A stretch of 64,000 bases of DNA, taken from Acinetobacter sp. WCHAc010034 (GTDB lineage: Bacteria > Pseudomonadota > Gammaproteobacteria > Pseudomonadales > Moraxellaceae). The notes under the pieces were generated by a model. It saw only the letters and a program-made list of their open reading frames with translations, had not been told where the DNA came from and ran no database searches. Where the stretch lies: contig NZ_CP032279.1 in NCBI RefSeq assembly GCF_001696615.3, positions 62,001 through 126,000 of the forward strand, given 5' to 3'. A program made the position numbers and the translations under genes. This document shows, one piece after another, positions 25,383 through 33,452 of this stretch. Each line of letters begins with the position of its first letter. The first letter of the stretch is position 1.

Positions 25383-27292
25383 ACTCACATTTGTTAATTC
25401 CAAAGATAGGGTTAAGATTTTTACTAACTGGAACCTCCTTTGAAGTTAGTTGGACAAGTCAAGGGATGGTACGTTACTCAGCAATCACTGGGGGAAAAAT
25501 CTACTCAATTAGTATCGAAAAATTTACTGAAAAATATCATTCAGGTGAGATCAAATTAAATGGAGATTTATCTGACTCGGTATTAAGTAAGGAAAAAACT
25601 AGAGATCTATTGAGAAAACAAGAATACATTAAAACCGTGTTAAATTCAGTTAGTCATCCCTATTCACATCCTAATGTTTATAAGACAATTATCGATGTTT
25701 CAAGACGAATAAAGGACCATTCTCCTCCCTCACCCCGTTCAGTCATGAGATGGATAAAACTGTATTTAGATAATGACAAGGATCTCTATGTTTTAAATAA
25801 AATCAAGCCGGGAAATAAATTCCTTCGCTTTAATATTGAGATTGAACAAATTATAACTCTTGCAATTAGAGAGTGCTATCTAGAACCGAAAGAACATCGA
25901 AGCAGCATTGATGTTATAGCATTTATCAAAGCAAAAATGCTTGAGCAAGATATAAACGTTAATCAATGTCCATCATTACGTACTATTCAACGAAGAATTA
26001 AGCAGCTGGATCCGTACGTCGTAATACGAGCAAAAAAAGGCGCGAGAATCGCAAATACAACATTTAAAGCTGCTGGAATAAAAAAAGAAAGCCCTTTTGT
26101 AATGGCAATAGTCGAAATTGATACTCATTATTTAGACATATTTATTATCGATGAAGAATCAAAAGATGTTATGGGGCGTCCTTTTCTAACTTGTGCTATT
26201 GATATCTTTACTCGTTGTATTGTTGGATGGTATCTAAGTATGTTACCTGTTAATGCTTCGAGTACTCTTGCAACTTTTAAAGATATGTTGAATAGACCAC
26301 ATAATGGTCTTCCAGGTGGAATTCCTGCTTTAATTATCCCTGATAATGGTGTGGAATTTAAAAACAATACAATGAGCAAAATATGCTGTGAACTAGGCAT
26401 TACGATTCAGCCAGCTCAAAATAGAACACCAGACGATAAAGCTAAAATTGAACGTTTTTTTGGGACAATAACTCATAACCTGATTCAAAAGATAAGGGGG
26501 ACCACATTTTCAAATCCTCGAGAAAAGGCCGATTATGATCCACAAAAAAATGCTAGCATTACTTTAGCTAAATTAAGATCCTATCTAACTGAATGGATTG
26601 ACGAAATTTATCATAAGACTATACATTCAAGTATAAGTCGAGCTCCCATACTGGCATGGGGAGATGCTGTTAAAATAACCCCTCCTATTCTGCTCTCAAA
26701 ATTTCAGATTGATGTCATTACACGAAAAACTGTTAAAAGAAATATAAATCATGGTCAGGTTAAATTTCTGTATCTTACTTATAAATCTCACGTACTCACA
26801 ACATTGTCAGCTCAGGGGATACTTGAAGTTATCCTTATGGTGGATGAATCAAATCTAGAATATGTTTATTTTCAAGATCCATTTGATAGTAGTAATTATA
26901 TTCGAGCTGATTCAACTGATCCAACCTATACAAGAGGATTAACATTGTATGAACATGAGATGGTTCTCGAAGAAAAAAAGAAAATATCAAAAGTAGATAA
27001 AGAAAAATTGGGTGAACATGTAACAGATTTTGCACGATGGGCTTTACATCAGCGTATTCAATCGGAGGTTAAGTTAAATAAAAAAGCGAAACAACTTAAG
27101 ATTGAGCTGCCAAATCATTTAAAAGTTCTTTTGGAGGATCCAATAGAATTTAATCTAGATGAACAAAAAATAGATAGTTTCAGTACTTTACCGCTGATGT
27201 CATCACAAGCCAAAGACTTAGTTTTAGATAGTTTATCTGATAAGAAAGATAACTATTCAGATTTTTTGACTTGGGAGTTTGATGATGAATAG
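25379..27292 (+). CDS. tnsB: TnsB-like DDE transposase
   Basis: A 637-aa transposase with an integrase (rve) core and Mu-transposase-like C-terminal domain. It joins the 3' ends to target DNA and binds the end repeats. Catalytic residues are the Asp in AIVEIDTHYLDIF, the Asp in PALIIPDNGVEFKNN and the Glu in TPDDKAKIERFFGTI. Two N-terminal helix-turn-helix regions (about residues 75-200) precede the core and serve for end recognition. Length is as expected. It overlaps tnsC by 14 bp. Confidence 0.92.
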   Translation: MNSHLLIPKIGLRFLLTGTSFEVSWTSQGMVRYSAITGGKIYSISIEKFTEKYHSGEIKLNGDLSDSVLSKEKTRDLLRKQEYIKTVLNSVSHPYSHPNVYKTIIDVSRRIKDHSPPSPRSVMRWIKLYLDNDKDLYVLNKIKPGNKFLRFNIEIEQIITLAIRECYLEPKEHRSSIDVIAFIKAKMLEQDINVNQCPSLRTIQRRIKQLDPYVVIRAKKGARIANTTFKAAGIKKESPFVMAIVEIDTHYLDIFIIDEESKDVMGRPFLTCAIDIFTRCIVGWYLSMLPVNASSTLATFKDMLNRPHNGLPGGIPALIIPDNGVEFKNNTMSKICCELGITIQPAQNRTPDDKAKIERFFGTITHNLIQKIRGTTFSNPREKADYDPQKNASITLAKLRSYLTEWIDEIYHKTIHSSISRAPILAWGDAVKITPPILLSKFQIDVITRKTVKRNINHGQVKFLYLTYKSHVLTTLSAQGILEVILMVDESNLEYVYFQDPFDSSNYIRADSTDPTYTRGLTLYEHEMVLEEKKKISKVDKEKLGEHVTDFARWALHQRIQSEVKLNKKAKQLKIELPNHLKVLLEDPIEFNLDEQKIDSFSTLPLMSSQAKDLVLDSLSDKKDNYSDFLTWEFDDE

Positions 27293-28235
27293 TGATCAAA
27301 ATATTTTAGATAAAATTAATAAAATCATGCAACTAGTTATAGTTTCATCTGAATTTAATACAGCGTATAAAGGGATTTTACTTTGTGCAGAAAAAAATAA
27401 AACATACGCTCAGCCATTTGGTTGCTTGTTATTAGCAAAAGGTGGATTAGGAAAAACAACGCTCTGCCAAACTATTGTGAAAAAGCATCCCCCTACTTAT
27501 CGGACTGAGGAGGGATTTAAGAAGTCTATAGTCCCTGTGTTTTATATAGAAGTACCCTCACCAGCTACTGTGAAATCTGTTGCAAGTTGTATGCTAAATG
27601 CTTTGCATGATCCAGCTCCTTTTTCAGGGAGCACAGCGCAGATGAATCACAAACTTGTAGCACTGTTAAAAGTATGTGAAACAAGGCTGATATTTATGGA
27701 TGAATTTCATCATTTGTTTGATCTTCAAACTTCGACTAAACGAATGAATACAGTGGTATGCAACTGGATAAAAACCTTGGTAAATGAAACTGGTATTTGC
27801 TTTTGCCTAGTAGGTCTACCTGAGTTTGAGTCGTTATTGAAGATTGACAGTCAGCTTGCACGAAGATTCTCACAAACCTTTAAGCTGAATCAGCTTAGAG
27901 TTACAAAAATAGATGAACCAGGGACATTACATGCTTTCCTTCATCAGATTTCATTAAATATAGAAAAATATTTACATATTAAATTTGAACCTTCTTTAAC
28001 AAGTCAGCTATTAGCTTTACAGATTTATATAGCTACAAATGGTCATCATGCCTACCTAATGCTTCTTTTAGAAAATTGTCTTTTCCAAGTGATGAAAAAA
28101 GATAAATATATAATAACGATTGAAGAGTTTATTAAAGCATGGGATGACGGTATTACTTCCTATGTAAGTAAAACTAAATCAAATCCATTTCGTCTAGATA
28201 TGACTAGTATTTCTTCGAAAATAAGAAACTCTTAG
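27279..28235 (+). CDS. tnsC: TnsC/TniB-like AAA+ regulator ATPase
   Basis: A 318-aa AAA+ ATPase that assembles on target DNA and activates the transposase. Walker A is LLLAKGGLGKTTLCQ, Walker B is TRLIFMDEFHHLFDL and the arginine-finger region is DSQLARRFSQTFKL. Size and motif order match the shorter TniB/TnsC branch. It is overlapped by tnsB and followed 47 bp later by tniQ, the standard order. It appears intact. Confidence 0.9.
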   Translation: MMMNSDQNILDKINKIMQLVIVSSEFNTAYKGILLCAEKNKTYAQPFGCLLLAKGGLGKTTLCQTIVKKHPPTYRTEEGFKKSIVPVFYIEVPSPATVKSVASCMLNALHDPAPFSGSTAQMNHKLVALLKVCETRLIFMDEFHHLFDLQTSTKRMNTVVCNWIKTLVNETGICFCLVGLPEFESLLKIDSQLARRFSQTFKLNQLRVTKIDEPGTLHAFLHQISLNIEKYLHIKFEPSLTSQLLALQIYIATNGHHAYLMLLLENCLFQVMKKDKYIITIEEFIKAWDDGITSYVSKTKSNPFRLDMTSISSKIRNS

Positions 28236-29250
28236 CTCTGATTATATGTGTAATCATACTTTCATTAAGTAGAGTAAAAGCAATGGATAAGCCAAATTTT
28301 AATAGAAAATTTCTTGTCATCCCTATACCAGAAGAAGATGAATTTATTCTGAGTTTTTTAAACCGTATAAAAATAGCTAATGCTTACCCTTCACTAAATT
28401 CTGTTATAAAAACAATTTTTGATAAGAAGATAAATATTATTAATATAGTTAAAGGAAATTTTGACAAGTCGGTTTTTTACAAATTTACAGACTTAGCAGA
28501 AGATGACATAAATAAATTATGTATAACTAATAAAAACAATTTTTATATAGTTAGTTGTCTATTAATTTGTCCATATTGTATTAAGCAGAACTGTTATGTC
28601 TCTCTTACTGGATATAAAAGAAATGCGATATGCCCCACCCACTCGATTCCATATATAAGTAGGTGTCCCCACTGTAATAAGTTGTTAGATTGGAATGCTG
28701 AAAAAATTGAAATCTGTAAATTCTGCAAAATTTCTGTTTATTCAAATATTAGTGATTATATCGTTGAATATGATGAAAAAATAAGCCAAAATGATATTTT
28801 TATAATTTATAATGATTTTTTAGATTTGAAAGGTATATCGCCTAGCAGGAGTGAGCAGTATAGTTTAAATAATTTATATAAAGGATTAAGAAAGTCTATT
28901 GATTTTTTAATGCAACCCGATCTGTTTATGATCAAAGAGTTTAGAAAGTTATTCATAAGAACTGATATTCGATTTCCTAATTGTAAAGTAGTTAGATATG
29001 AATTTTTCTTATTAGTGCTTAGAATAATTAGATTGATAAATAGCATTTCTTTAATTGGTTTGAAAATTAGAGAGAGTCTTTCGAATATTGTGGGATTTGA
29101 GTTGGTTGAAAATATTTCTAATAATTACGACAAAGAGTTATATAACTTTTTGAATTATTACGATGAAAATTTTGGTCAAAGAAAAGTAGATTTAAATGTA
29201 AGAAAAATATTGAACACAACTGATGATGTTTCAGATTTAATAATTAATAA

Positions 29251-29982
29251 GGCTCTAGACTAGCAGATTTACACTTAATTTTACCTAATGAGGTTCCACA
29301 GCTCAGTTGCTAACTCATTAGGTTCCCTCATCCAACGCCATTCAGTTTCTTTAAGATGATAATCAAAGTACTCTTTTGATATGCCGTTAAACTTTGCTAG
29401 CCTTCTTTTACAAAAGCTCCAAAATGATTCTATTCCATTTATATGGCATTGTCCTCTAGCAAACTCATTTGCTCCGTGATTTACCCTAAAATGCTTTGAA
29501 TAACCCACATCAACAAGACCATTATAGCCACGCCATCCATCACTATAAATCACACTCTCAAGTGAAACTTTACCAATGATAACCTCTTGTAAAGTCTTCA
29601 TTTTACAGTCAGGTACGATTTCAGTATAGACGCGCCCATTACGTTCGAATATTCCAAATACTGGCTGTTTTAGAGTCCCACGACCACGCTTTAACTTTCC
29701 ATGAAACCCACGTTGCCTTTTCGCTCCAAAATAGCTTTCATCTACTTCTATTAAACCAACAAACTTAGCTCTTAAATCTGTTTGATGATCATAGATAGTT
29801 TCTCTAAAAAGCATGTACCAATAATTAATCGTATTACGATTTAAATTGAGTAATAAGGCTGTTTTGGAAGCAGGAATATCAACACAAAAGCATTGAATAA
29901 TTTTTTTAATCTTGTAGTGACTTAATTTACTGTTTTCTATCATTATTCTAGACTAACATAATTATTCTGCTAGTCTAGAGCC
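29251..29982. mobile_element. IS1595-family insertion sequence, 732 bp
   Basis: Terminal inverted repeats GGCTCTAGACTAGCAGA are identical at both ends for at least 17 bp. The element is flanked by the 7-bp direct repeat TTAATAA (the family norm is 8 bp). It holds one transposase gene, and it interrupts tniQ. Confidence 0.9.
29281..29943 (-). CDS. IS1595-family transposase (ISXO2-like)
   Basis: A 220-aa transposase of the short IS1016-type group of IS1595, without the N-terminal zinc ribbon found in longer members. The DDE residues are in GLIEVDESYFGAKRQRG (the family VDE motif), VIYSDGWRGYNGL and HINGIESFWSFCKRRL. The helix-turn-helix is in the first 50 residues. It fills the element and reads against tniQ. 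All motifs are intact, so the element should be mobile. Confidence 0.92.
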   Translation of the reverse strand: MIENSKLSHYKIKKIIQCFCVDIPASKTALLLNLNRNTINYWYMLFRETIYDHQTDLRAKFVGLIEVDESYFGAKRQRGFHGKLKRGRGTLKQPVFGIFERNGRVYTEIVPDCKMKTLQEVIIGKVSLESVIYSDGWRGYNGLVDVGYSKHFRVNHGANEFARGQCHINGIESFWSFCKRRLAKFNGISKEYFDYHLKETEWRWMREPNELATELWNLIR

Positions 29983-30399
29983 TTAATAAATATTTTGAAA
30001 AAAGCGATAAAAATAATACTATTAAATTAGAGGATTTTATTCATTTTTGTAAAAGTTTATCTAGAAATTTAAGCTTTAAATATATTAATGATGACTTTAT
30101 TTTTCTTCATGAATTTTTACCAAGCAAACAATTAGAATTGCTTGATAAAATATTTTATGGACCAACTTTTTTGTATAACTTTAATTATGAAGACGTTTTA
30201 TTAGGGGTTAAAATAAAAAGAAAAGATTTAAATTTGGTCGAAAATAGTCATTAAATTTAATTAAGAGTTATGTAAAAAATAGATACTATTTAAACTTTTT
30301 GATATCGCTTCGTGATTTATTCTGTTCAAGGTATTTTTTTCAAAACAAGTAAATATAAATAAATGGAACCCGCATAAAGAATGCGAGCTCTATATCGTC

Positions 30400-30564
30400 T
30401 TAGGGCTTTCTTGGTGGAGATGTAGTTTGTTGAGATGAATTTGATGTGTTCCCCCCAGAAGATCTGGTTGGTTGATAACCAAATTTATCTGAATCAGAAA
30501 TAGATCCAGAAGGTTTCGGACTGTAACTATCATTTATGTTTTCAGGATTTTTAATATTAGACAT
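30400..30564 (-). CDS. Small Pro/Ser-rich protein C with GYQP...PPRKP tail (54 aa)
   Basis: The third of three tandem small genes. The protein starts MSNIKNPENINDSYSPKPSG and ends with FGYQPTRSSGGNT and TTSPPRKP. It shares with its two upstream neighbours the motif GYQP, then 16-19 residues rich in Ser, Thr, Asn, Gln and Pro, then an almost identical C-terminus PP(K/R)KP. It also has a second SYSP motif matching GYSP of protein B. It starts 9 bp after protein B stops. No cysteine, membrane segment or folded domain is evident. A hairpin with CGCAT/ATGCG stem follows. Confidence 0.6.
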   Translation of the reverse strand: MSNIKNPENINDSYSPKPSGSISDSDKFGYQPTRSSGGNTSNSSQQTTSPPRKP

Positions 30565-30573
30565 TTCGATTCC

Positions 30574-30735
30574 TTAGGGTTTTTTAGGTGGAGATGTAGG
30601 TGCTTGAGGATTACTCGGGTTAGTTCCTTTCGATTTTTCTGGTTGATAACCTGCACCAGGCATTGGGTTGTGTGGTTTTATTACAGCTGGACTATAACCA
30701 TCACCAACAGGCACTCTTTGAGTTTTATCATTCAT
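30574..30735 (-). CDS. Small Pro-rich protein B with GYQP...PPKKP tail (53 aa)
   Basis: The middle gene of the trio. It begins MNDKTQRVPVGDGYSPAVIK, continues through PHNPMPGAGYQPEKSKG and ends APTSPPKKP. Compared with A it has an extra GYSP motif; with C it shares both motif positions, so B and C look like duplicates and A a shorter relative. It starts 19 bp after A stops and ends 9 bp before C, so all three are likely cotranscribed with the DUF6338 and JAB genes upstream. The sequence is too short and low in complexity for a beta-grasp fold. Confidence 0.6.
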   Translation of the reverse strand: MNDKTQRVPVGDGYSPAVIKPHNPMPGAGYQPEKSKGTNPSNPQAPTSPPKKP

Positions 30736-30754
30736 AATTAATCTCGCTCTAAAA

Positions 30755-30880
30755 TTAAGGTTTTTTAGGGGGTTGAGTATTCGACGAATTTTGTGAAGTC
30801 ACCTTTTGTGGTTGGTAACCTCTCGTTTGTAAGTCGCTTGGTATACTCTGAATATTAGTTTTTAAATCTTTAGTTGACAT
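30755..30880 (-). CDS. Small Pro/Gln-rich protein A with GYQP...PPKKP tail (41 aa)
   Basis: The first and shortest of three tandem small genes. It starts MSTKDLKTNIQSIPSDLQTR, then GYQPQKVTSQNSSN, and ends TQPPKKP. The start is 21 bp after the stop of the DUF6338 gene, in the same direction. The conserved C-terminal half (GYQP to PPKKP) and variable N-terminus suggest the tail is what a partner enzyme reads. The upstream gene for a JAB peptidase with the remnant of an E1-like domain makes conjugation or processing of these peptides a reasonable hypothesis. Confidence 0.6.
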   Translation of the reverse strand: MSTKDLKTNIQSIPSDLQTRGYQPQKVTSQNSSNTQPPKKP

Positions 30881-30901
30881 TGATAACTCCATAGATAAAT
30901 A

Positions 30902-31495
30902 TTAGGGATGTTGAAAAAATTCAATACTTTGAATGTCTTTGGATAATATTAGAATTCCTTCAGATTGCTCACGTATTCTTTCAAAACCACCCTCAGCACT
31001 AACCTCCCATGCTTTTTCTAAGTAGATTTGCGGATCTTCAGGGAAACTCGATGTAAATGATTTCTCTGAATATTCTCCTGCTAGTTTTTTCCCATCAGAT
31101 AATGTAACTAAAACAAAATATTCTTTTCTCTGAGAAAAAATATAGTCCCATGCCCTTGGTGTAGGATGAGGAGCATTCTTTTTAAAAAACTCCATATTTC
31201 TTAACTTTAACCATCCCCAAGCTAAAAATGCTGGAAAAACGAGCATGACAAATGAATAAAAGATAATTGTAAAAAAAGGACAAATAAAATCCCATTTTTT
31301 ACTAAAAATCATCATATAAATAAAAGGTCCTAATAAAGCATAGTTCAAACAACTATATGTAATGGCATCAATAATTAGCTTTGTACTATCTTTTTCATGA
31401 TTTGGGCACAGTAACGAATAGGTTTTTATTGAAATAAAGCCTGGAATTGCAAAAATAATAAATAGAACAAGCTTACTAGATTCAAAGATTTCCAT
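30902..31495 (-). CDS. DUF6338-family membrane protein
   Basis: A 197-aa protein. Three hydrophobic segments fill the first 110 residues (about 9-29, 42-66 and 70-96), followed by a soluble domain of about 95 residues (KEYFVLVTLSDGKKLAGEYS and a C-terminal IESIEFF-like strand, read here as DIQSIEFFQHP). The opening helix with FAIPGFISIKTYSLL is typical of DUF6338, a family of unknown function often seen in conflict-type gene neighbourhoods. It lies 14 bp after the JAB gene and 21 bp before small protein A. It may be a membrane effector or anchor of the same system. Confidence 0.65.
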   Translation of the reverse strand: MEIFESSKLVLFIIFAIPGFISIKTYSLLCPNHEKDSTKLIIDAITYSCLNYALLGPFIYMMIFSKKWDFICPFFTIIFYSFVMLVFPAFLAWGWLKLRNMEFFKKNAPHPTPRAWDYIFSQRKEYFVLVTLSDGKKLAGEYSEKSFTSSFPEDPQIYLEKAWEVSAEGGFERIREQSEGILILSKDIQSIEFFQHP

Positions 31496-31509
31496 AATAA
31501 TCCCTTATA

Positions 31510-32125
31510 TTAAAGATAAAAACTGACTTTATTAGAATTTATGATAGCCATTAAAACAGGATCATCTGGATCATCTATCTTATTTTGTAAATCGGTTAGT
31601 AATACTTCATCCAACGCACTGGGGCTTGTCGATACATGGTCAGGATGAGAATGCCAATCACCAATATAACGAACAATATGAGCTGTTTTTTCTCTACATA
31701 GGTCAATGTAATCTGAAAGGCCTTCACTTCCTCTTATGAAAGTGGTTGGTGTTGCAATGCTATCGTGAGGTGCCTCACAAACATCCACAATATAGATACT
31801 TTTTAATTTCTGGTCGATGTATCCTAAAATCACACCACCTGTTTCTTTCGGCAGTTCTTTTGCTCTAATTTCAAATAGTTTTTGATGAATAAAATTATCA
31901 TAAACTATTGTCCAGCCATTATCTAAGAGGACTTTCTTTTGAGGTGATACTTCTACAATGTGAGAATTTACTTGTCCTGTCGAATCATCTAAAGACCAAA
32001 CTTTGATCTGGGCTTGGTTATTGAGTCTTCCTAAACGAATTTGTCGTGCCAATATGGCGCTGTGTAATTTAATCAGCTCATCAGAAATAACCATTGAAAT
32101 ATCACGGCAACCTCCGCCTGTTTTA
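31510..32125 (-). pseudogene. E1/JAB fusion, N-terminal E1 domain deleted; JAB peptidase domain intact
   Basis: The C-terminal 120 residues are a JAB/MPN metalloprotease: the catalytic Glu in RAKELPKETGGVILGY and the JAMM residues in YIGDWHSHPDHVSTSPSALDE, split here as GDWHSHPDH and STSPSALDE. JAB enzymes remove ubiquitin-like or peptide tags. Upstream of the ATG at 32094 the frame stays open to the edge of the IS903-like element and reads KTGGGCRDIS, like the end of a ThiF/E1 domain; residues 1-60 also look like an E1 tail. The E1 part is not found beyond the element, which lacks a target duplication, so it was probably deleted. A shorter protein from 32094 may be made. Confidence 0.65.
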
Positions 32126-33163
32126 GGCTTTGTTGCACAAACCTATCTGTAAAGGCTTTTTCAGCGATATAATTTTCAAATGAAGAAGCCTATACACAAA
32201 ATCTATCGCACAACCAATTGGCCCGCATATAACCGAGCACTCATGAGTCGCGGAAATATTGCCATTTGGTTTGATCCTGCTACGCAATGGTATGCTCCAT
32301 CAAAAGGCAAACAAGGGCGAAATCAAACCTACTCCGACGCAGCTATCCAATGCTGCTTAATGATTAAATCCTTATTCCGTCTATCTTTACGTATGGTCAC
32401 TGGCTTTGTGCAAAGTCTGATTAAACTTTGTGGATTAAATTGGACCGCACCAGATTACAGTACGCTTTGCAGAAGACAAAAACATATTGATATTGCGATT
32501 AATTATCAAAAAAGCAGTGGTGGGCTTAACTTGCTGGTAGACTCTACCGGTCTAAAGTTTTTAGGTGAAGGTGAATGGAAAAGGAAGAAACATGGACCTG
32601 AATATCGTCGCCAATGGCGTAAACTTCATATTGGTATAGATGCTGAAACCCTTCAAATACGCGCCATTCAACTCACTACAAATAATGTGAGTGATTCACA
32701 AGTGCTTGGTGATTTACTCGATCAGATTCCACAAGATGAGCAGATTGACTCTGTTTATACCGATGGAGCTTATGACACCAAGCAATGCCGTCAGGTCATT
32801 GCAGATCGGCAAGCGCATGCGGTGATTCCACCTAGAAAAAATGCGAAACCATGGAAAGATACAAAGATCAGCTCGCTAGCGCGAAATGAATTACTTCGAA
32901 CAGTTAAACGTTTAGGCAGGACATTATGGAAAAAATGGTCCGGCTATCATTGCCGAAGTTTGGTCGAAACTAAGATGCATTGCATCAAATTATTGGGGGA
33001 TAAACTCAGTGCAAGAAAATTTGATAGCCAAGTCAATGAAATTCATGCACGTGTAGCAGTCCTCAACAGATTTACGGAATTAGGTCGACCACTTACCCAA
33101 GTTACGCCTTAAATTTGGCTCAATTAGGGGGCTTTGTATTTCAAATCTTTGTGCAACAAAGCC
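32126..33163. mobile_element. IS5-family (IS903-group) insertion sequence, 1038 bp
   Basis: Terminal inverted repeats GGCTTTGTTGCACAAA are identical at both ends, of the type seen in the IS903 group. The 9 bp to the left (CCTGTTTTA) and right (AAAAATTCC) differ, so there is no target duplication and the flanks were probably altered by deletion or recombination. A remnant of a related copy lies at 44039-44287 in the same orientation. Confidence 0.9.
32180..33112 (+). CDS. IS5-family transposase (IS903 group)
   Basis: A 310-aa DDE transposase of normal length. Typical blocks are NWPAYNRALMSRGNIAIW at the start, LLVDSTGLKFLGEGEW (first Asp), SVYTDGAYDTKQCR (second Asp) and YHCRSLVETKMHCIKLLG, where the Glu of the YREK-like motif is seen. 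It begins just inside the left terminal repeat and ends just before the right one. It is intact, so the element can probably transpose. Confidence 0.93.
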   Translation: MKKPIHKIYRTTNWPAYNRALMSRGNIAIWFDPATQWYAPSKGKQGRNQTYSDAAIQCCLMIKSLFRLSLRMVTGFVQSLIKLCGLNWTAPDYSTLCRRQKHIDIAINYQKSSGGLNLLVDSTGLKFLGEGEWKRKKHGPEYRRQWRKLHIGIDAETLQIRAIQLTTNNVSDSQVLGDLLDQIPQDEQIDSVYTDGAYDTKQCRQVIADRQAHAVIPPRKNAKPWKDTKISSLARNELLRTVKRLGRTLWKKWSGYHCRSLVETKMHCIKLLGDKLSARKFDSQVNEIHARVAVLNRFTELGRPLTQVTP

Positions 33164-33227
33164 AAAAATTCCTACAATAGTGAATCACACCGAATTAGAA
33201 TTTTTTAAAATCATATAAGATTAAGAT

Positions 33228-33452
33228 TTATTCTTTAGTAATATTTAATTCCTGCCGTTTATTTAAGAGATCTATCTCTTCTTCAATAGTTGTTTCTCCA
33301 TTTAGTATTCTTCTTAATCTTGAATTTGAATTTTTTCTACAAGCATTGACTACCTTTTCTGGAAATACTTGTCGAGCATTCGAGTGCGAAATTAACCATG
33401 CACTTCTAATTTTCTTTTTTTCAAGAGTTAAGTTTTCAAAGGCTATTTGCAT
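33228..33452 (-). CDS. Small unrecognised protein after the ISL3-like transposase
   Basis: A 74-aa charged helical protein (MQIAFENLTLEKKKIRSAWL ... RRILNGETTIEEEIDLLNKR). Its ATG overlaps the transposase stop (TAATG), so translation is coupled. The family is not recognised. Accessory genes after ISL3-family transposases are known in some elements, but it could also be the last gene of the restriction operon. The IS903-like element ends 64 bp beyond its stop. Confidence 0.5.
   Translation of the reverse strand: MQIAFENLTLEKKKIRSAWLISHSNARQVFPEKVVNACRKNSNSRLRRILNGETTIEEEIDLLNKRQELNITKE

Larger units (their letters stand above)
28283..30254 (+). pseudogene. tniQ: TniQ-like target-selection protein, interrupted by IS1595-family element
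   Basis: The 5' part encodes about 322 residues of a TniQ protein with zinc-binding motifs: CPYCIKQNCYV, ICPTHSIPYISRCPHCNKL, then CKFCK. The 3' part after the insertion encodes KYFEKSDKNNTIKLEDFIHF and on to DLNLVENSH. Removing the element and one TTAATAA copy restores one frame of about 410 codons. TniQ/TnsD links TnsC to the target site, so transposition of this copy is probably disabled or must be supplied in trans. A truncated protein ending ...NKALD could still be made. Confidence 0.85.

Noticed and set aside
30400..30880. The three small proteins as ubiquitin-like proteins
   Set aside because: They are 41-54 aa, rich in Pro/Ser/Asn, lack a beta-grasp pattern and end in KP instead of a Gly-Gly type tail.
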